From: an uncultured Thioclava sp.
Lineage (GTDB): Bacteria; Pseudomonadota; Alphaproteobacteria; Rhodobacterales; Rhodobacteraceae
Length of the DNA stretch: 64,000 bases
NCBI RefSeq assembly: GCF_913064665.1
Contig: NZ_CAJYBT010000006.1
Span: 57,192-121,191, forward strand
Direction of reading: 5' to 3'
Part shown: positions 8,181 through 18,460 of the stretch, piece by piece
How positions within the stretch are numbered: position 1 is the stretch's first letter
Layout of the letters: each line of letters opens with the position of its first letter
Position numbers and translations under genes: made by a program
Notes under the pieces: model-generated
Told to the model about the DNA's origin: nothing
The model's database searches: none
Seen by the model: only the letters and a program-made list of their open reading frames with translations

Positions 8181-11100
8181 CTATCCCTGCTCGGGCACGA
8201 GGATCTCGCGCTTGCCGACATGGTTGGCGGCGCTGACAACGCTTTGATCTTCCATCTGCTCAACCAGTTTCGCAGCCTTGTTATAGCCGATCCCCAGTTT
8301 GCGCTGGATATACGAGGTCGAGCATTTGCGATCCTTGATCACGATCGCCACCGCCTGATCGTAAAGCGCATCTTCGCCGCCAGTATTGCCACCAGTGTTC
8401 AGCCCGAGCACCGCGTCGATTTCAGATGCAGTGCCATCATCAGGCCCATCGACCACGCCCGACATGTATTCCGGCGGACCAAAGCTCTTGAGATGGTTGA
8501 CGATTTCCTCAACCTCTTCATCAGACACGAACGGCCCGTGACAACGCGTGATCTTGCCGCCACCCGCCATATACAGCATGTCGCCCATGCCCAAAAGCTG
8601 CTCGGCCCCTTGCTCGCCCAGAATGGTGCGCGAGTCGATTTTCGAGGTCACCTGGAAAGAGATCCGGGTCGGGAAGTTGGCCTTGATCGTGCCGGTGATG
8701 ACATCGACCGATGGGCGCTGCGTCGCCATGATCAGGTGAATCCCCGAGGCACGCGCCATCTGCGCAAGACGCTGAATGCAGGCCTCGATTTCCTTACCGG
8801 CGACCATCATCAGGTCAGCCATCTCGTCGACGATCACGACGATATAGGGCAGCGTTGCGGGCTGGAATTCATCGGTTTCAAAGATCGGCTCGCCGGTTTC
8901 CTCGTCGAACCCGGTCTGCACGGTGCGCTTGAACATCTCGCCTTTCTCAAGGCTTTCTTTGACGCGGCCGTTATAGCCCTCAATGTTGCGCACGCCCATT
9001 TTGGACATCTTGCGGTAGCGGTCCTCCATCTCGGAGACCACCCATTTCAACGCAACAACCGCCTTTTTCGGATCGGTCACAACCGGGCTCAGCAGATGCG
9101 GGATACCGTCATAAACCGACAATTCCAGCATCTTCGGGTCGATCATGATCAACCGGCATTCCTCGGGCGACAGGCGATACAGAAGCGACAGGATCATCGT
9201 GTTGATCGCCACCGATTTACCCGAGCCCGTGGTGCCCGCGATCAGCAGGTGAGGCATCTTGGCGAGGTTGGTGACAATCGGCTCGCCGCCAATGGTCTTG
9301 CCCAGCGCGAGCGGCAATTTGGTATTCTTATCCTCGAAATCGCGCGCCGAAAGAATTTCGCGCAGCACAACCTTTTCGCGATGCTCATTGGGCAGTTCGA
9401 TACCAATCACAGAGCGCCCCGGCACGGTCGAAACGCGCGCCGAAAGTGCGGACATCGAGCGCGCGATATCATCGGCCAGACCGATCACGCGGCTCGCTTT
9501 CAGACCCGGCGCGGGTTCAAGTTCATACATCGTAACCACGGGACCCGGACGCACCGAAACGATCTCGCCCTTCACGCCATAATCATCAAGCACCGATTCC
9601 AGCATCCGCGCGTTTTCCTCCAGCGCCTCATCGGACAACTGGTGACGCTGGATCGAAACCGGGTTGGTCAGCAAGGACAGCGGCGGCATTTCATAAGGTG
9701 CGCTCGGCTTGGCCTCGAATGCCAGTTTCGGCTGCGCCTCTTCAAGGGCGCGGCGCGAGGGTGCTGCGGGTTTGCTGATGGGCTGCACGACGCGTTTTGC
9801 TTCGGGCTGCTTGATGACCTTGCGATCAAGCCCGCGCGCAGCAACCGGCAGGTCGGGCACCTCGGTCTCATAGGCGTCATAAGCGTCATAGCTCGGCTCT
9901 TGCACCCATTGGGATTCTCCACTGAGCGCGTTCAAGTCCGCCTCGTCGCCCGTGTAGAAATGATCGGTGCGCAGATCCATCGCATCGGTCTCGACCTCTT
10001 CAGGCGGAGTCCAATCGGGATGCGTCCAGTCATGCCCGTCAGTGGCTGGCGTTTCGCGCGTCACGCGCACAGCTGGCGCGGAATTTGGCATGTAGCGCGG
10101 GGTTGCGTGCAAAGGCGGCTCAGCGCGCAGCACAGGTTCGGCGCGCATCGCGGGTTGTGCGGGCGTCGGTTGGGCCGGACGCGGCGCGCGGGCCAGACGC
10201 TTGGCCACGGCAGCCAGCACCGAAGCAGGGGCTTGCGGCTCGGGCTGGACCATCGCCTCGGGCAAATCATGAGCCAGATTGGGGGCGGTTTTCGGGGCAT
10301 AGTCGGGCGCAAAATCTGGCGCCACCGCTGCCGTTTTGCGGCTTTGCACCGCTTGCGTGATGCGTGCGCGAATGCGGTCATCGCTGGGCGTTTCTTGGGG
10401 CAGATGATCCCAATGCGGCTCGGTCTCGAAAAGCTCGGGCGTCGGATCATAGGCGTCATAGTCCGGCTCGGCGGGGCGGCGGATGCGCGTCCAAAGAGAG
10501 GGGCGCGCAGCCTCGACCTCGGGGGCCCAATGGCCAGCGACCAAGGCCTGTTGCTCTTCCCAAGCGGCTTGTTCTGCCGCACGTTCTGCGGCTTGCGCTC
10601 TGCGCTCACGCGCACGCTCGGCTGCCAGACGCGCCCCGTTCACCGAGGCCGATGCGCCTTTGCCCAGCAGATTCATCACGCCAACATACACCGCCACCGT
10701 GCCAAGCCACATGAACCGCGTGATCACGCGCAGCTCCAGCTTGGTGAAGCCCAGCACGAAGGCCGCCATCGCCAGCATCGCCACCGCCAGCACCAGCGAC
10801 AACAGCTTGAGCCCGAAGGTCCCCGACACAGGCACAATTCCCAAAAGCGAGCCTGCGATCATGTCGCCGAAATGCCCACCCAAACCAAAGGCCTGCCCCC
10901 ATTGCGCACCCGGCACCAGAAGCGCGGCGTAAACGGCGGCCATCGCAACGGCGATCGGGAAGAAGATGATGCGCGACAGCACGCGCTCTTCGCCGCGATG
11001 GGTGATCAAGCGCACGCCCCAGACCAGCAAAGCGGCGGGCAGCAACCACGCGCCATGACCCACGATGACAAACAGCGGCGAGGCAATGCCCGCACCGATC

Positions 11101-11303
11101 CGTCCCAGCCAGTTCTGCACAGGCTGATCAGAGGCTGCCATCCAGCTTGGATCTTCGGGTGCGTAGGAAAACAGCATCATCGCCGCAAGCACGCCGATCA
11201 GAACCAGAACGGCCCCCACCAACTCCTTGCCACGTCGTTCAAGAACTGCCTGCGTGTCCTGATCGAATAGCGGATCGCGCTGTCGTACCTGATAAGATGC
11301 CAT
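8181..11303 (-). CDS. ftsK: DNA translocase FtsK
   Basis: Septal DNA pump that clears the chromosome terminus and activates XerCD at dif. At 1040 aa it has four N-terminal membrane helices (about residues 25-195), a long proline- and acid-rich linker (about 200-560), a RecA-like motor with Walker A GTTGSGKS near residue 690 and Walker [13 protein letters not shown], and a C-terminal winged-helix gamma domain ([17 protein letters not shown]), which reads KOPS polarity signals. The opposite strand is open for a long stretch, which is a codon-bias shadow. The aminotransferase gene lies 12 bases upstream. Confidence 0.97.
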   Translation of the reverse strand: MASYQVRQRDPLFDQDTQAVLERRGKELVGAVLVLIGVLAAMMLFSYAPEDPSWMAASDQPVQNWLGRIGAGIASPLFVIVGHGAWLLPAALLVWGVRLITHRGEERVLSRIIFFPIAVAMAAVYAALLVPGAQWGQAFGLGGHFGDMIAGSLLGIVPVSGTFGLKLLSLVLAVAMLAMAAFVLGFTKLELRVITRFMWLGTVAVYVGVMNLLGKGASASVNGARLAAERARERRAQAAERAAEQAAWEEQQALVAGHWAPEVEAARPSLWTRIRRPAEPDYDAYDPTPELFETEPHWDHLPQETPSDDRIRARITQAVQSRKTAAVAPDFAPDYAPKTAPNLAHDLPEAMVQPEPQAPASVLAAVAKRLARAPRPAQPTPAQPAMRAEPVLRAEPPLHATPRYMPNSAPAVRVTRETPATDGHDWTHPDWTPPEEVETDAMDLRTDHFYTGDEADLNALSGESQWVQEPSYDAYDAYETEVPDLPVAARGLDRKVIKQPEAKRVVQPISKPAAPSRRALEEAQPKLAFEAKPSAPYEMPPLSLLTNPVSIQRHQLSDEALEENARMLESVLDDYGVKGEIVSVRPGPVVTMYELEPAPGLKASRVIGLADDIARSMSALSARVSTVPGRSVIGIELPNEHREKVVLREILSARDFEDKNTKLPLALGKTIGGEPIVTNLAKMPHLLIAGTTGSGKSVAINTMILSLLYRLSPEECRLIMIDPKMLELSVYDGIPHLLSPVVTDPKKAVVALKWVVSEMEDRYRKMSKMGVRNIEGYNGRVKESLEKGEMFKRTVQTGFDEETGEPIFETDEFQPATLPYIVVIVDEMADLMMVAGKEIEACIQRLAQMARASGIHLIMATQRPSVDVITGTIKANFPTRISFQVTSKIDSRTILGEQGAEQLLGMGDMLYMAGGGKITRCHGPFVSDEEVEEIVNHLKSFGPPEYMSGVVDGPDDGTASEIDAVLGLNTGGNTGGEDALYDQAVAIVIKDRKCSTSYIQRKLGIGYNKAAKLVEQMEDQSVVSAANHVGKREILVPEQG

Positions 11304-11315
11304 AACCTACCGTCC

Positions 11316-12494
11316 TCAATCGTATAGGCAGTCGCGTAGCTGAATAAGCCCGCGCTGCGTTTCTTCTTTTGGGGCGACCAAGGCCACCCGTATGAATCCC
11401 TTACCGGGATTTTCTCCGTTAACGTCGCGCGCCAGATAGGCGCCCGGCAAGACCCGAATGCCGGTCTCTTGCCACAGTTTCAGCGCCGCAGCTTCGCCAT
11501 CCTTGACGGGCAGCCACAAAAAGAACCCACCCTGCGGCAGCCTGAACCCGTCAACACCCGAAAACACGTCGCCCGCGATGTCGTATTTCTCGCCATACAA
11601 ACGGCGGCTCTCGATCACATGCGCCTCATCGGCCCAAACACGTTCGGCGACGCGTTGCAAAGGCTGGGGCAACGGCGCACCTGCATAGGCGCGCAAACGG
11701 CGGATATGGCGGATGCTTTCCGGGCCAGCGGCCAAAAAGCCCGAGCGCAGCCCCGGCAAGTTCGAGCGTTTCGAGAGCGAGTGGAAAATCACCACGCGCT
11801 CGGGGTTGATGCCCTGTTCTGCTGCGACTTGGGCGGCACCCACGGGCGGTGCTTCGCGCCAGATCTCGGAATAGCATTCATCCGCGAAGATCCGGAAATC
11901 GTGCTTTTCGGCCAGCGCCAGCAGGTTCGCCAGATAGTCGGGCGATGCTACCGCGCCTTGCGGGTTCGATGGTGAGCACAGATAGGCCACGCTCACGCGA
12001 TCCAGAACCTCAGGCGCAAGTGCCTCATAATCAGGCAGAAAATCAGTTTCAGGGCCTGCGGGCACGAAGATTGGCTCTGCGCCGACTGCGGCTGCCGCCA
12101 CAGCATAGACCTGATAAAATGGGTTCGGGATCAAAATCGCAGGCTGTTTGCCATTCTTCAGCTCGGGCGCCAGCGCCATAGCCGCGTTGAACAACCCTTC
12201 GCGCGTGCCATTGAGCGCCATGATCCGCTCGGGGCCAATCGCGACATCGTAGCGCCGCTTCAGCCAAGCGGAAATCGCGGCCAGCAGCTCTGGCGTTCCA
12301 TCATTGGCCGGATATTTCCCAAATTCTTCAAGGCTTTGCGCAATCACCTCGCCCACGAAAGCAGGCATGGGGTGACGCGGCTCACCAATCGACATGGCAA
12401 GCGGTGCGCCGCCGGGCGCGTGCGAATCAAGCAGCCCCCGCAAACGCGGAAACGCATATTCGGGCAGGTTCGAAAACCGCTCGGGAAAATCCAT
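11316..12494 (-). CDS. PLP-dependent class I/II aminotransferase, DapC-like
   Basis: Fold-type I aminotransferase of 392 aa. The Schiff-base lysine lies in HSLSKRSNLPGLRSGF, preceded by the PLP-binding blocks YLCSPSNPQGAV and FADECYSEIW. The family resembles succinyldiaminopimelate transaminase (lysine/peptidoglycan branch), but substrate cannot be assigned from motifs. The second of two adjacent ATGs is chosen, as GAGG lies five bases before it. It is transcribed into ftsK; dapB lies elsewhere in this window but is not linked. Confidence 0.85.
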   Translation of the reverse strand: MDFPERFSNLPEYAFPRLRGLLDSHAPGGAPLAMSIGEPRHPMPAFVGEVIAQSLEEFGKYPANDGTPELLAAISAWLKRRYDVAIGPERIMALNGTREGLFNAAMALAPELKNGKQPAILIPNPFYQVYAVAAAAVGAEPIFVPAGPETDFLPDYEALAPEVLDRVSVAYLCSPSNPQGAVASPDYLANLLALAEKHDFRIFADECYSEIWREAPPVGAAQVAAEQGINPERVVIFHSLSKRSNLPGLRSGFLAAGPESIRHIRRLRAYAGAPLPQPLQRVAERVWADEAHVIESRRLYGEKYDIAGDVFSGVDGFRLPQGGFFLWLPVKDGEAAALKLWQETGIRVLPGAYLARDVNGENPGKGFIRVALVAPKEETQRGLIQLRDCLYD

Positions 12495-12615
12495 CATTGC
12501 CTCATGCTTCGGAGTCTATGTCGCCCCGTATTGAGAGACAGGTTACAAAACCCAAGCCCCTGCGTCCAGAAAAAGACAGTGCTCCAAGAGGCTTGACAGA
12601 CATGACTGTGACTTT

Positions 12616-13932
12616 TCAGACGAGCGCCGATTCGGCGGCCATGCCAAGGCGCAACAGACGATCTTCGCCCATCGGCGCGCCCATCAACGAAATCCCGCAA
12701 GACGCCACCCCCGTTGGCAAGGTCAGCACACAGAGCCCCAGAATATTCCCGATCCGGGTATTGCGCAGCGCCAGCAGATTTTCCGTCTCGAAATAGACGC
12801 GATCCGTGAGCAGACGTTGCGCATCAGGGGGGGCAATCGGAGCGGTGGGCACCAACACTGCGTCATATTCCACCGTCGCTGCCAAATAGGCCGCGCGATA
12901 GTCCGCGAGCGCATGCCAACCCGCCACATAATCTGAGGCCAGCACATCGCGCCCACTGCGGAAGCGCTCCAAAATCAACGGATACATTTTCTCGGGCGCG
13001 GCTTCGATCAGGTGCTTCCACTCGCCATACGCCTCGGGGGCAAACAGAATGCCCGACAGATCCATCGCAGGTGCCACCATCGACAAGCCACGCCGCTCGA
13101 TCACCGCACCCGCTTTGGCGAGGCGATCCACCGCCGTCTCAAACCCTTGCACGGGCTTTTCGCGCGTGCCCTCGAATGGCAGCCCTTCCAGCACCAGCAG
13201 CCGCGCCCCACGCAGCGTTGTGTCGCGCAGATCCGGCGGATTGCGCCCCTCAAGCAGCGCAAGCACATGGGCGCAATCCTCGACATTGCGCGCCAGTGGC
13301 CCGATCGTATCAAAGCTGCGACACAGCGGCACAACCCCACGCGTCGACACCCGTCCATGCGTGGTTTTCAGCCCCACCAGATCGTTCCACGCCGCCGGAA
13401 TACGCACCGATCCGCCGGTGTCGGACCCGACCGCCGCCGCCGCAAGCCCGCGCGCCACCGACAGTGCCGCCCCCGAAGACGACCCACCCGGCGCACGCTT
13501 TACATCATGGATATTTCCCGGCGTGGCGGTCATCGGGTTCACGCCAAGCCCTGAGAACGCCAATTCGGTCATATGGGTCTTGCCAAGACAGACCGAGCCC
13601 CCAAGCCCCGCCTGAACCAGCACTTCCGCATCCCTGTCGGGCACCCGGCCCGCAAGCAGACGCGACCCCGACTCTGTCGCGACACCTGCGGTATCAACCA
13701 GGTCCTTCCAACTCAGCGCGACGCCGTCCAACACGCCGCGCCGCTGCCCCGATTTGGCGCGTTGATGGGCCGCCATTGCCTCGTCTCGGGCGCGTTGCGG
13801 CGTGAGGCGGGCATAGATGTCATTGCTGTGTTGCGCAGCCTCTAAATAGGCTTCGGTTTGCTCCACCGGATCAAGCTGCCCAGCCGCAATCGCGCGCCCC
13901 TGTTCCACCGCACCTGCCAGCCGCCAATCCAT
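12616..13932 (-). CDS. Amidase-signature hydrolase
   Basis: Amidase-signature enzyme of 438 aa with a complete Ser-cisSer-Lys triad: K76 in LSWKDLVDTAG, a cis-Ser in PGGSSSGAA (around S152), and the nucleophile S175 in DTGGSVRIPA. It hydrolyses an unknown amide. It is not GatA-like in context: no gatB or gatC is nearby. AAGGAG lies before the chosen ATG (MDWRLAG). The UbiH-family gene starts divergently 83 bases away, so the spacer at 13933-14015 should hold both promoters. Confidence 0.9.
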   Translation of the reverse strand: MDWRLAGAVEQGRAIAAGQLDPVEQTEAYLEAAQHSNDIYARLTPQRARDEAMAAHQRAKSGQRRGVLDGVALSWKDLVDTAGVATESGSRLLAGRVPDRDAEVLVQAGLGGSVCLGKTHMTELAFSGLGVNPMTATPGNIHDVKRAPGGSSSGAALSVARGLAAAAVGSDTGGSVRIPAAWNDLVGLKTTHGRVSTRGVVPLCRSFDTIGPLARNVEDCAHVLALLEGRNPPDLRDTTLRGARLLVLEGLPFEGTREKPVQGFETAVDRLAKAGAVIERRGLSMVAPAMDLSGILFAPEAYGEWKHLIEAAPEKMYPLILERFRSGRDVLASDYVAGWHALADYRAAYLAATVEYDAVLVPTAPIAPPDAQRLLTDRVYFETENLLALRNTRIGNILGLCVLTLPTGVASCGISLMGAPMGEDRLLRLGMAAESALV

Positions 13933-14015
13933 GCCCGTCTCCTTACTTATTCGACGCCACGCTAGCGACACCGGCGCGCATGGACAATCCCGGACGGCGC
14001 GCCATAGTAAGCACC

Positions 14016-15242
14016 ATGAAATATGATTCCGATGTCCTTATCGCCGGCGGTGGGCTGAACGGCCCTGCATTGGCTCTGGCACTGGCCTCCGCTGGTGTCA
14101 GCGTCACCTTGGTCGATGCCGCCCCCGCCCGCCAACGCGCCACCGATACGTTCGACGGGCGCGCTTATGCTTTGGCGATTGCGTCGCAGAAATTGCTGGC
14201 CACGCTTGGAATTTGGGGCGCAATTGCCGAGACCGCGCAACCGATGATGGAAGTCAAAGCAAGCGATGGCCATGCCGGCGAAGGCGCATCTCCGTTTTTC
14301 CTGCATTTCGACGCGCGCGAGCTTGATCAGGCCCCGGTCGGTTACATGCTGGAAGATCGCTTTCTGTATCGCGCCTTTCTGGACGCGATGGAGGCCAATC
14401 CCGCGATCACCTTGATCCATGACACCCAAGTCACCGATCAAACGGTTACGCCGGGCGTGATCACCGCGACGCTGTCAAACGGGCGCAGCTTGCGCACCAA
14501 GCTGCTTGTGGGGGCCGATGGGCGGCGCTCGGGCGTGGCCCAACGCGCGGGCATCACGCGCGAAGGCTGGGGCTATGGTCAGACCGCACTGGTCGCCGCG
14601 ATCGAACACGCGCTGCCCCATAATGGCGTGGCGCATCAATTCTTCATGCCCTCAGGGCCGCTGGCGATCTTGCCGCTCAAGGGCAACCGCTCGTCGATCG
14701 TCTGGAGCGAGAAAGACGAAACCGCCCAAGCCATCGCGGCGCTGGATGATGCCGATTTTCTGGCCGTTCTGCGCCCGCGTTTCGGCGATTTCCTGGGCGA
14801 GATCAAACTGGCCGGACCGCGCTTTAGCTATCCGCTGAACCTGACGCTGGCCAAGTCTTATGCCGCGCCGCGCGTGGCGCTGGTGGGCGACGCGGCCCAT
14901 GGCGTGCACCCGATCGCGGGTCAGGGGTTGAACCTTGGGTTGCGCGATGTCGCCGCCCTCGCCGAGGTGCTGGTCGAGGCGATGCGACGCGGCGAAGACA
15001 TTGGCGCGCTGGATGTATTGGAACGCTATCAGGGCTGGCGGCGGTTTGATTCCACCGCGCTTGCACTGGGCATGGACAGCGTCAACAAATTGTTTTCCAA
15101 CAACAATCCGCTTCTGCGCGTGGGGCGCGACATTGGCATGGGGCTTGTGCAAGCTCTGCCTGCCCTGCGCCAAGGTTTCATGCGTCAGGCGGCGGGGCTG
15201 TCAGGCCCCCTGCCCCGCTTGCTGCAAGGACGACCGCTTTAG
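14016..15242 (+). CDS. UbiH/UbiF/COQ6-family FAD-dependent hydroxylase
   Basis: Class A flavin monooxygenase of 408 aa. It has an N-terminal FAD-binding [14 protein letters not shown] and the second FAD motif [15 protein letters not shown] near residue 290, characteristic of ubiquinone-ring hydroxylases. It probably hydroxylates a prenylated quinone precursor; which ring position is unclear. MKYDSD was chosen as start. Its stop overlaps the stop of the convergent Trm112-like gene by four bases. Confidence 0.9.
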   Translation: MKYDSDVLIAGGGLNGPALALALASAGVSVTLVDAAPARQRATDTFDGRAYALAIASQKLLATLGIWGAIAETAQPMMEVKASDGHAGEGASPFFLHFDARELDQAPVGYMLEDRFLYRAFLDAMEANPAITLIHDTQVTDQTVTPGVITATLSNGRSLRTKLLVGADGRRSGVAQRAGITREGWGYGQTALVAAIEHALPHNGVAHQFFMPSGPLAILPLKGNRSSIVWSEKDETAQAIAALDDADFLAVLRPRFGDFLGEIKLAGPRFSYPLNLTLAKSYAAPRVALVGDAAHGVHPIAGQGLNLGLRDVAALAEVLVEAMRRGEDIGALDVLERYQGWRRFDSTALALGMDSVNKLFSNNNPLLRVGRDIGMGLVQALPALRQGFMRQAAGLSGPLPRLLQGRPL

Positions 15243-15466
15243 TCGTCGAGTCGGCGGGCTTCGTCTTCGAGCAAAATTGGAATGCCACCGCGGATCGGAA
15301 ATGCCAATTTGGCGCGCTTGGAGATCAGTTCCTGCGCCTCGGCGTCATACTGCAACACCGCGTGGGTGAGCGGGCAAACCAAGGCCTCAAGCATGTGGCG
15401 GTCAAATAGCGGCCGCGCGCGCGCAGGTTCGGTTGGGCTATCTGTTGGTTCGGTATCGTCGCTCAT
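15239..15466 (-). CDS. Trm112-family small protein
   Basis: A 75-aa protein matching the bacterial Trm112/YcaR family: [16 protein letters not shown], then [19 protein letters not shown]. Unlike zinc-binding members it has only one cysteine, as is common in proteobacteria. Family members can activate methyltransferases, but its role is unknown. Its ATG overlaps the stop of the LON-domain gene (ATGA), so it is the last gene of the thioredoxin/LON-domain operon. Confidence 0.88.
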   Translation of the reverse strand: MSDDTEPTDSPTEPARARPLFDRHMLEALVCPLTHAVLQYDAEAQELISKRAKLAFPIRGGIPILLEDEARRLDD

Positions 15467-16101
15467 TGCAGCTTCTCCTCGCTGCCACCATAAAGCGCAT
15501 ATTCCAGCAGCGTTACCAAAGTTTCACGCCGCGTGGACAGGCAAGGTGCCTCAAGCATCGCCTGCTTGTCTTCCGACTCAAGCGGCAACAGCATCCCAAG
15601 CGAATTGATCAGCAATTCTTCTTCGGCCTCTTGCAACGACTCCCAGTCGGTATCGAGCCCCTGCGTCACGAAATAGCGTTCGAGCAATTCGAAAAAGGCC
15701 GTGCGATCGAACTCTGGATCTTGCTCAGTCGGGCCCAGATCGCGGGCGAATGGCTCCCAGTTGACGGCTGCACATAGATAGGGCGTGAAGCCCTCTTTCT
15801 CGTGCAGCAACCGGAACCGCGACACGCCCGCAAGCGTGATCATATAGCGCCCGTCCTCGGTCTCGGAGAACCCGGTCAAACGGCCCGCACAGCCAATCGC
15901 ATTCAGGTGATTTTGCCCCGAGGGCCCTTTCAGCGGCTGGATCATCCCGATCAGCCGCTGCGGGGTTTTCATGCAATCCTCAATCATTTGAAGATAGCGG
16001 GGCTCAAAAATATGCAACGGCAGCCGTGCCCGGGGCAGCAAGAGCGCTCCGGGCAATGGAAAAAGTGGAAGAGTGTCTGGCAGATCGCCTTGCTTTATCA
16101 T
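15463..16101 (-). CDS. LON substrate-binding-domain protein
   Basis: A 212-aa stand-alone N-terminal Lon-like (PUA-type) domain without ATPase or protease parts. Signature segments are [30 protein letters not shown] and GCAGRLTGF. Function is unproven; it may recognise substrates or partners. The start MIKQGDL was chosen because family members begin just before LPLFPL; an upstream ATG at 16119 is possible. It lies between the thioredoxin-TPR gene and the Trm112-like gene. Confidence 0.87.
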   Translation of the reverse strand: MIKQGDLPDTLPLFPLPGALLLPRARLPLHIFEPRYLQMIEDCMKTPQRLIGMIQPLKGPSGQNHLNAIGCAGRLTGFSETEDGRYMITLAGVSRFRLLHEKEGFTPYLCAAVNWEPFARDLGPTEQDPEFDRTAFFELLERYFVTQGLDTDWESLQEAEEELLINSLGMLLPLESEDKQAMLEAPCLSTRRETLVTLLEYALYGGSEEKLQ

Positions 16102-16127
16102 TCCACCGAGGTAGGTCATCGGACCGA

Positions 16128-17042
16128 TCAGGCAAATATCATCGACGACAAGCGACGACGACCCGACTGCACGACCGGGTCATTTGGCTTGAGCGCGTCG
16201 AAAATCGTGAACAGCTGCGTTTTCGCAGCGCCATCATCCCACTCGCGGTCGCGACGGAATAGGTCCAGCAATTGATCAACGGCCGCCGCCGCATCGCCCG
16301 CCGCATAAAGCGCCTGCGCATATTCAAAGCGCGCTTGATGATCGTCCGCATTGGCCTCGACCTTGGCTTTGAGGTCATCCAGCGGACCCGCCGATTGCGC
16401 CTGTTTGGCCAGATCAAGCTGGGCACGCGCCGCGTCAATCGGGGCCGCATCGGTCAGCTTTGCCGGAACAGCCGCAAGCGCAGCCCCCGCCGCGTCCAGA
16501 TCGCCCAGCGCGATGCGCGCGCGGATCAAACCGCCATGCGCCTCGGCCAGTTCCGGGTCTTCGCCAAGGATCGCAACGAAGGTCTCGGCGGCATCTTCTG
16601 CCGCGCCCTCATTCAGCATCGCCTCGGCGGCCTCAACCGCGTCAGCAAGACCGTTATCGGCCCCACCAGCGGCCTCAATCACCTTGGCGACGAATTTCTT
16701 GATCTCCGAGCCGGGCAGCGCGCCTTGGAACCCGTCAATCGGCTGGCCTTGCCAGAACGCGTAAACCGTGGGGATCGACTGCACCCGCAACTGCCCGGCA
16801 ATCCCCTGGTTCTCATCGACATTGACCTTGGCCATCACGACCGCGCCCTTCGCGGCCATCACCTCGGCCTCAAGCGCCGGGCCAAGCTGCTTGCATGGGC
16901 CACACCACGGCGCCCAAAAATCGACGATAACCGGCACGGTCTGCGATTTCTCGACCACTTCGGCCATGAAGTCGGCTTCGGATACGTCCTTGATCAGATC
17001 GCCCGCGGGGGCGGCGTTTTGCGTGGTGCCAAGTTCTAACAT
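16128..17042 (-). CDS. Thioredoxin-TPR protein (CnoX/YbbN-like)
   Basis: A 304-aa fusion of an N-terminal thioredoxin domain (active site WCGPC, C47 and C50) and a C-terminal TPR-like helical region. E. coli CnoX holds a redox-inactive version of this architecture and works as a holdase handing clients to GroEL. The intact CGPC here suggests it can also reduce disulfides, as reported for some alphaproteobacterial homologues. GGAGA precedes the chosen ATG (MLELG). First gene of a three-gene operon. Confidence 0.9.
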   Translation of the reverse strand: MLELGTTQNAAPAGDLIKDVSEADFMAEVVEKSQTVPVIVDFWAPWCGPCKQLGPALEAEVMAAKGAVVMAKVNVDENQGIAGQLRVQSIPTVYAFWQGQPIDGFQGALPGSEIKKFVAKVIEAAGGADNGLADAVEAAEAMLNEGAAEDAAETFVAILGEDPELAEAHGGLIRARIALGDLDAAGAALAAVPAKLTDAAPIDAARAQLDLAKQAQSAGPLDDLKAKVEANADDHQARFEYAQALYAAGDAAAAVDQLLDLFRRDREWDDGAAKTQLFTIFDALKPNDPVVQSGRRRLSSMIFA

Positions 17043-17142
17043 GTCTCTCTCCATCCGGTTGCGGAGTTTCGATTTCTATATGGCGTTTAAGATTGAAAAC
17101 GCAAACCCCGATTGACCTGCGACAGTTTGCAGCGCCCGCCCG

Positions 17143-17931
17143 TCACAAATCAAAGCTGGCGAAAACCGGCGCATGATCCGAGGGTTGCTCCCAGCCGCGC
17201 GCCGCGCGCAAGACGCGGCTGGAATGACCCGCCGCCGCGATATCCGAGGTCGCCCAGACATGATCAAGGCGACGCCCCTTATCCGCCGCGTCCCAGTCGC
17301 GCGCCCGATAGCTCCACCATGAATAGAGCAACCCCTCGGGAATGTCCTGACGCGTCACATCAACCCAATCCCCGGCATCCATCGCGGCGCTCAGATGCTC
17401 TACTTCGATGGGCGTATGCGACACGATCTTGAGCAATTGCTTATGGCTCCAGACATCATCTTCGCGCGGCGCGATGTTCAAATCGCCCACCAAGATCGCT
17501 TTTTTCGGCGATTCAGCGTGGAAATGATCGCGCATCTGCGTCAGATAATCGAGCTTTTGACCAAATTTCTCATTCACTGCGCGGTCAGGCACATCGCCCC
17601 CCGCAGGCACATAGAAATTATGGATCGTGACGCCGTTTTCCAGCTGTGCTGCGACATGGCGCGCATGGCCAAGATCGGCGAAATCATGCGCCCCAACTTC
17701 GGTGATTGGCAGCTTGGACAGGATCGCAACGCCATTATAGCCCTTTTGCCCGCGCGCAACCATATGGGTGTAGCCCAGATCGCGAAACGCCTCGGTCGGG
17801 ATTTTCTCAACCGGGCTTTTACATTCCTGCAAGCACAACACATCCGGCGCTTCTTCCTGCAAAAGTTTGCAGACAAGCCCTTCGCGCAGCCGCACCGAGT
17901 TGATATTCCAAGTCGCCAGCGTGAAGGCCAT
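17143..17931 (-). CDS. xthA: Exodeoxyribonuclease III
   Basis: AP endonuclease/3'-exonuclease of base-excision repair. The EEP-family fold shows the expected blocks: TWNINSVRLR, CLQECKSP (metal-binding Glu), GYNGVAILSK, LVGDLNIAP and SDHAPVFA (catalytic Asp-His). At 262 aa it is typical. GAGGAG lies six bases before the second ATG (MAFTLATW), which is chosen. Confidence 0.95.
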   Translation of the reverse strand: MAFTLATWNINSVRLREGLVCKLLQEEAPDVLCLQECKSPVEKIPTEAFRDLGYTHMVARGQKGYNGVAILSKLPITEVGAHDFADLGHARHVAAQLENGVTIHNFYVPAGGDVPDRAVNEKFGQKLDYLTQMRDHFHAESPKKAILVGDLNIAPREDDVWSHKQLLKIVSHTPIEVEHLSAAMDAGDWVDVTRQDIPEGLLYSWWSYRARDWDAADKGRRLDHVWATSDIAAAGHSSRVLRAARGWEQPSDHAPVFASFDL

Positions 17932-18460
17932 CGCCATCTCCTCATTTCAATGCACACAGATAAAGTCTTGTCGCAAAGTTTTTAGAGCTTTCATCCGTGA
18001 CTGCAATGCCACCGAGGATTTCCACGAACAGTATGTGAGCGCGAAACAGAAGGATGGCCGCGCGGGGTTGCGACTTGGAACGCTGGGCGTGATGCGGGTG
18101 GCGCTCGCCGCCGGACAAGAGGCCCGGATTGGCGCGGACGCGCTGGCCAAGGTCGCCTCCACCGCGACAAGCTTCATTCGCAACCTCGATATGACCGAAC
18201 GCCGCGCCCGCATTCACGGACCGCCAGCCAATACGGATCTCCTTTTTCCGCGCGTGTGGGTGCCCCAATTCATCGGCTCGATTCCCGTGGGCCAAACGAT
18301 ACTGATTTGCTACTGTGCCGCAGGCGCCCCCCCGGCACCGCAGCCTGACCGCATCCCGGATAATACAGAGCTCACAGCGCTTTGTCCGAAGATGGACCTG
18401 ATCGGCGCGCGCACGGGGGCACCAGAAATTTGACACCGACACCGCCAGACTGGAGACACT
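17932..18460 (+). other. 529-bp stretch with no assignable gene; uncertain open frame on plus strand
   Basis: This gap separates xthA (minus) from the AGE-family gene (plus), so it must hold promoters for both. One plus-strand frame stays open to 18433, with a possible GTG start at 18035 (about 132 aa, reading through GLRLGTLGVMRVALAAGQ). I recognise no family, there is no good ribosome-binding site, and the base composition by codon position is not decisive. It may be a remnant or a lineage-specific small gene. Confidence 0.35.

Noticed and set aside
8220..11270. Very long open frame (about 1016 codons) on the plus strand opposite ftsK
   Set aside because: It is a mirror of FtsK codon bias in a GC-rich genome: the translation is rich in His, Arg and Gln, has no recognisable domain, and no ribosome-binding site.
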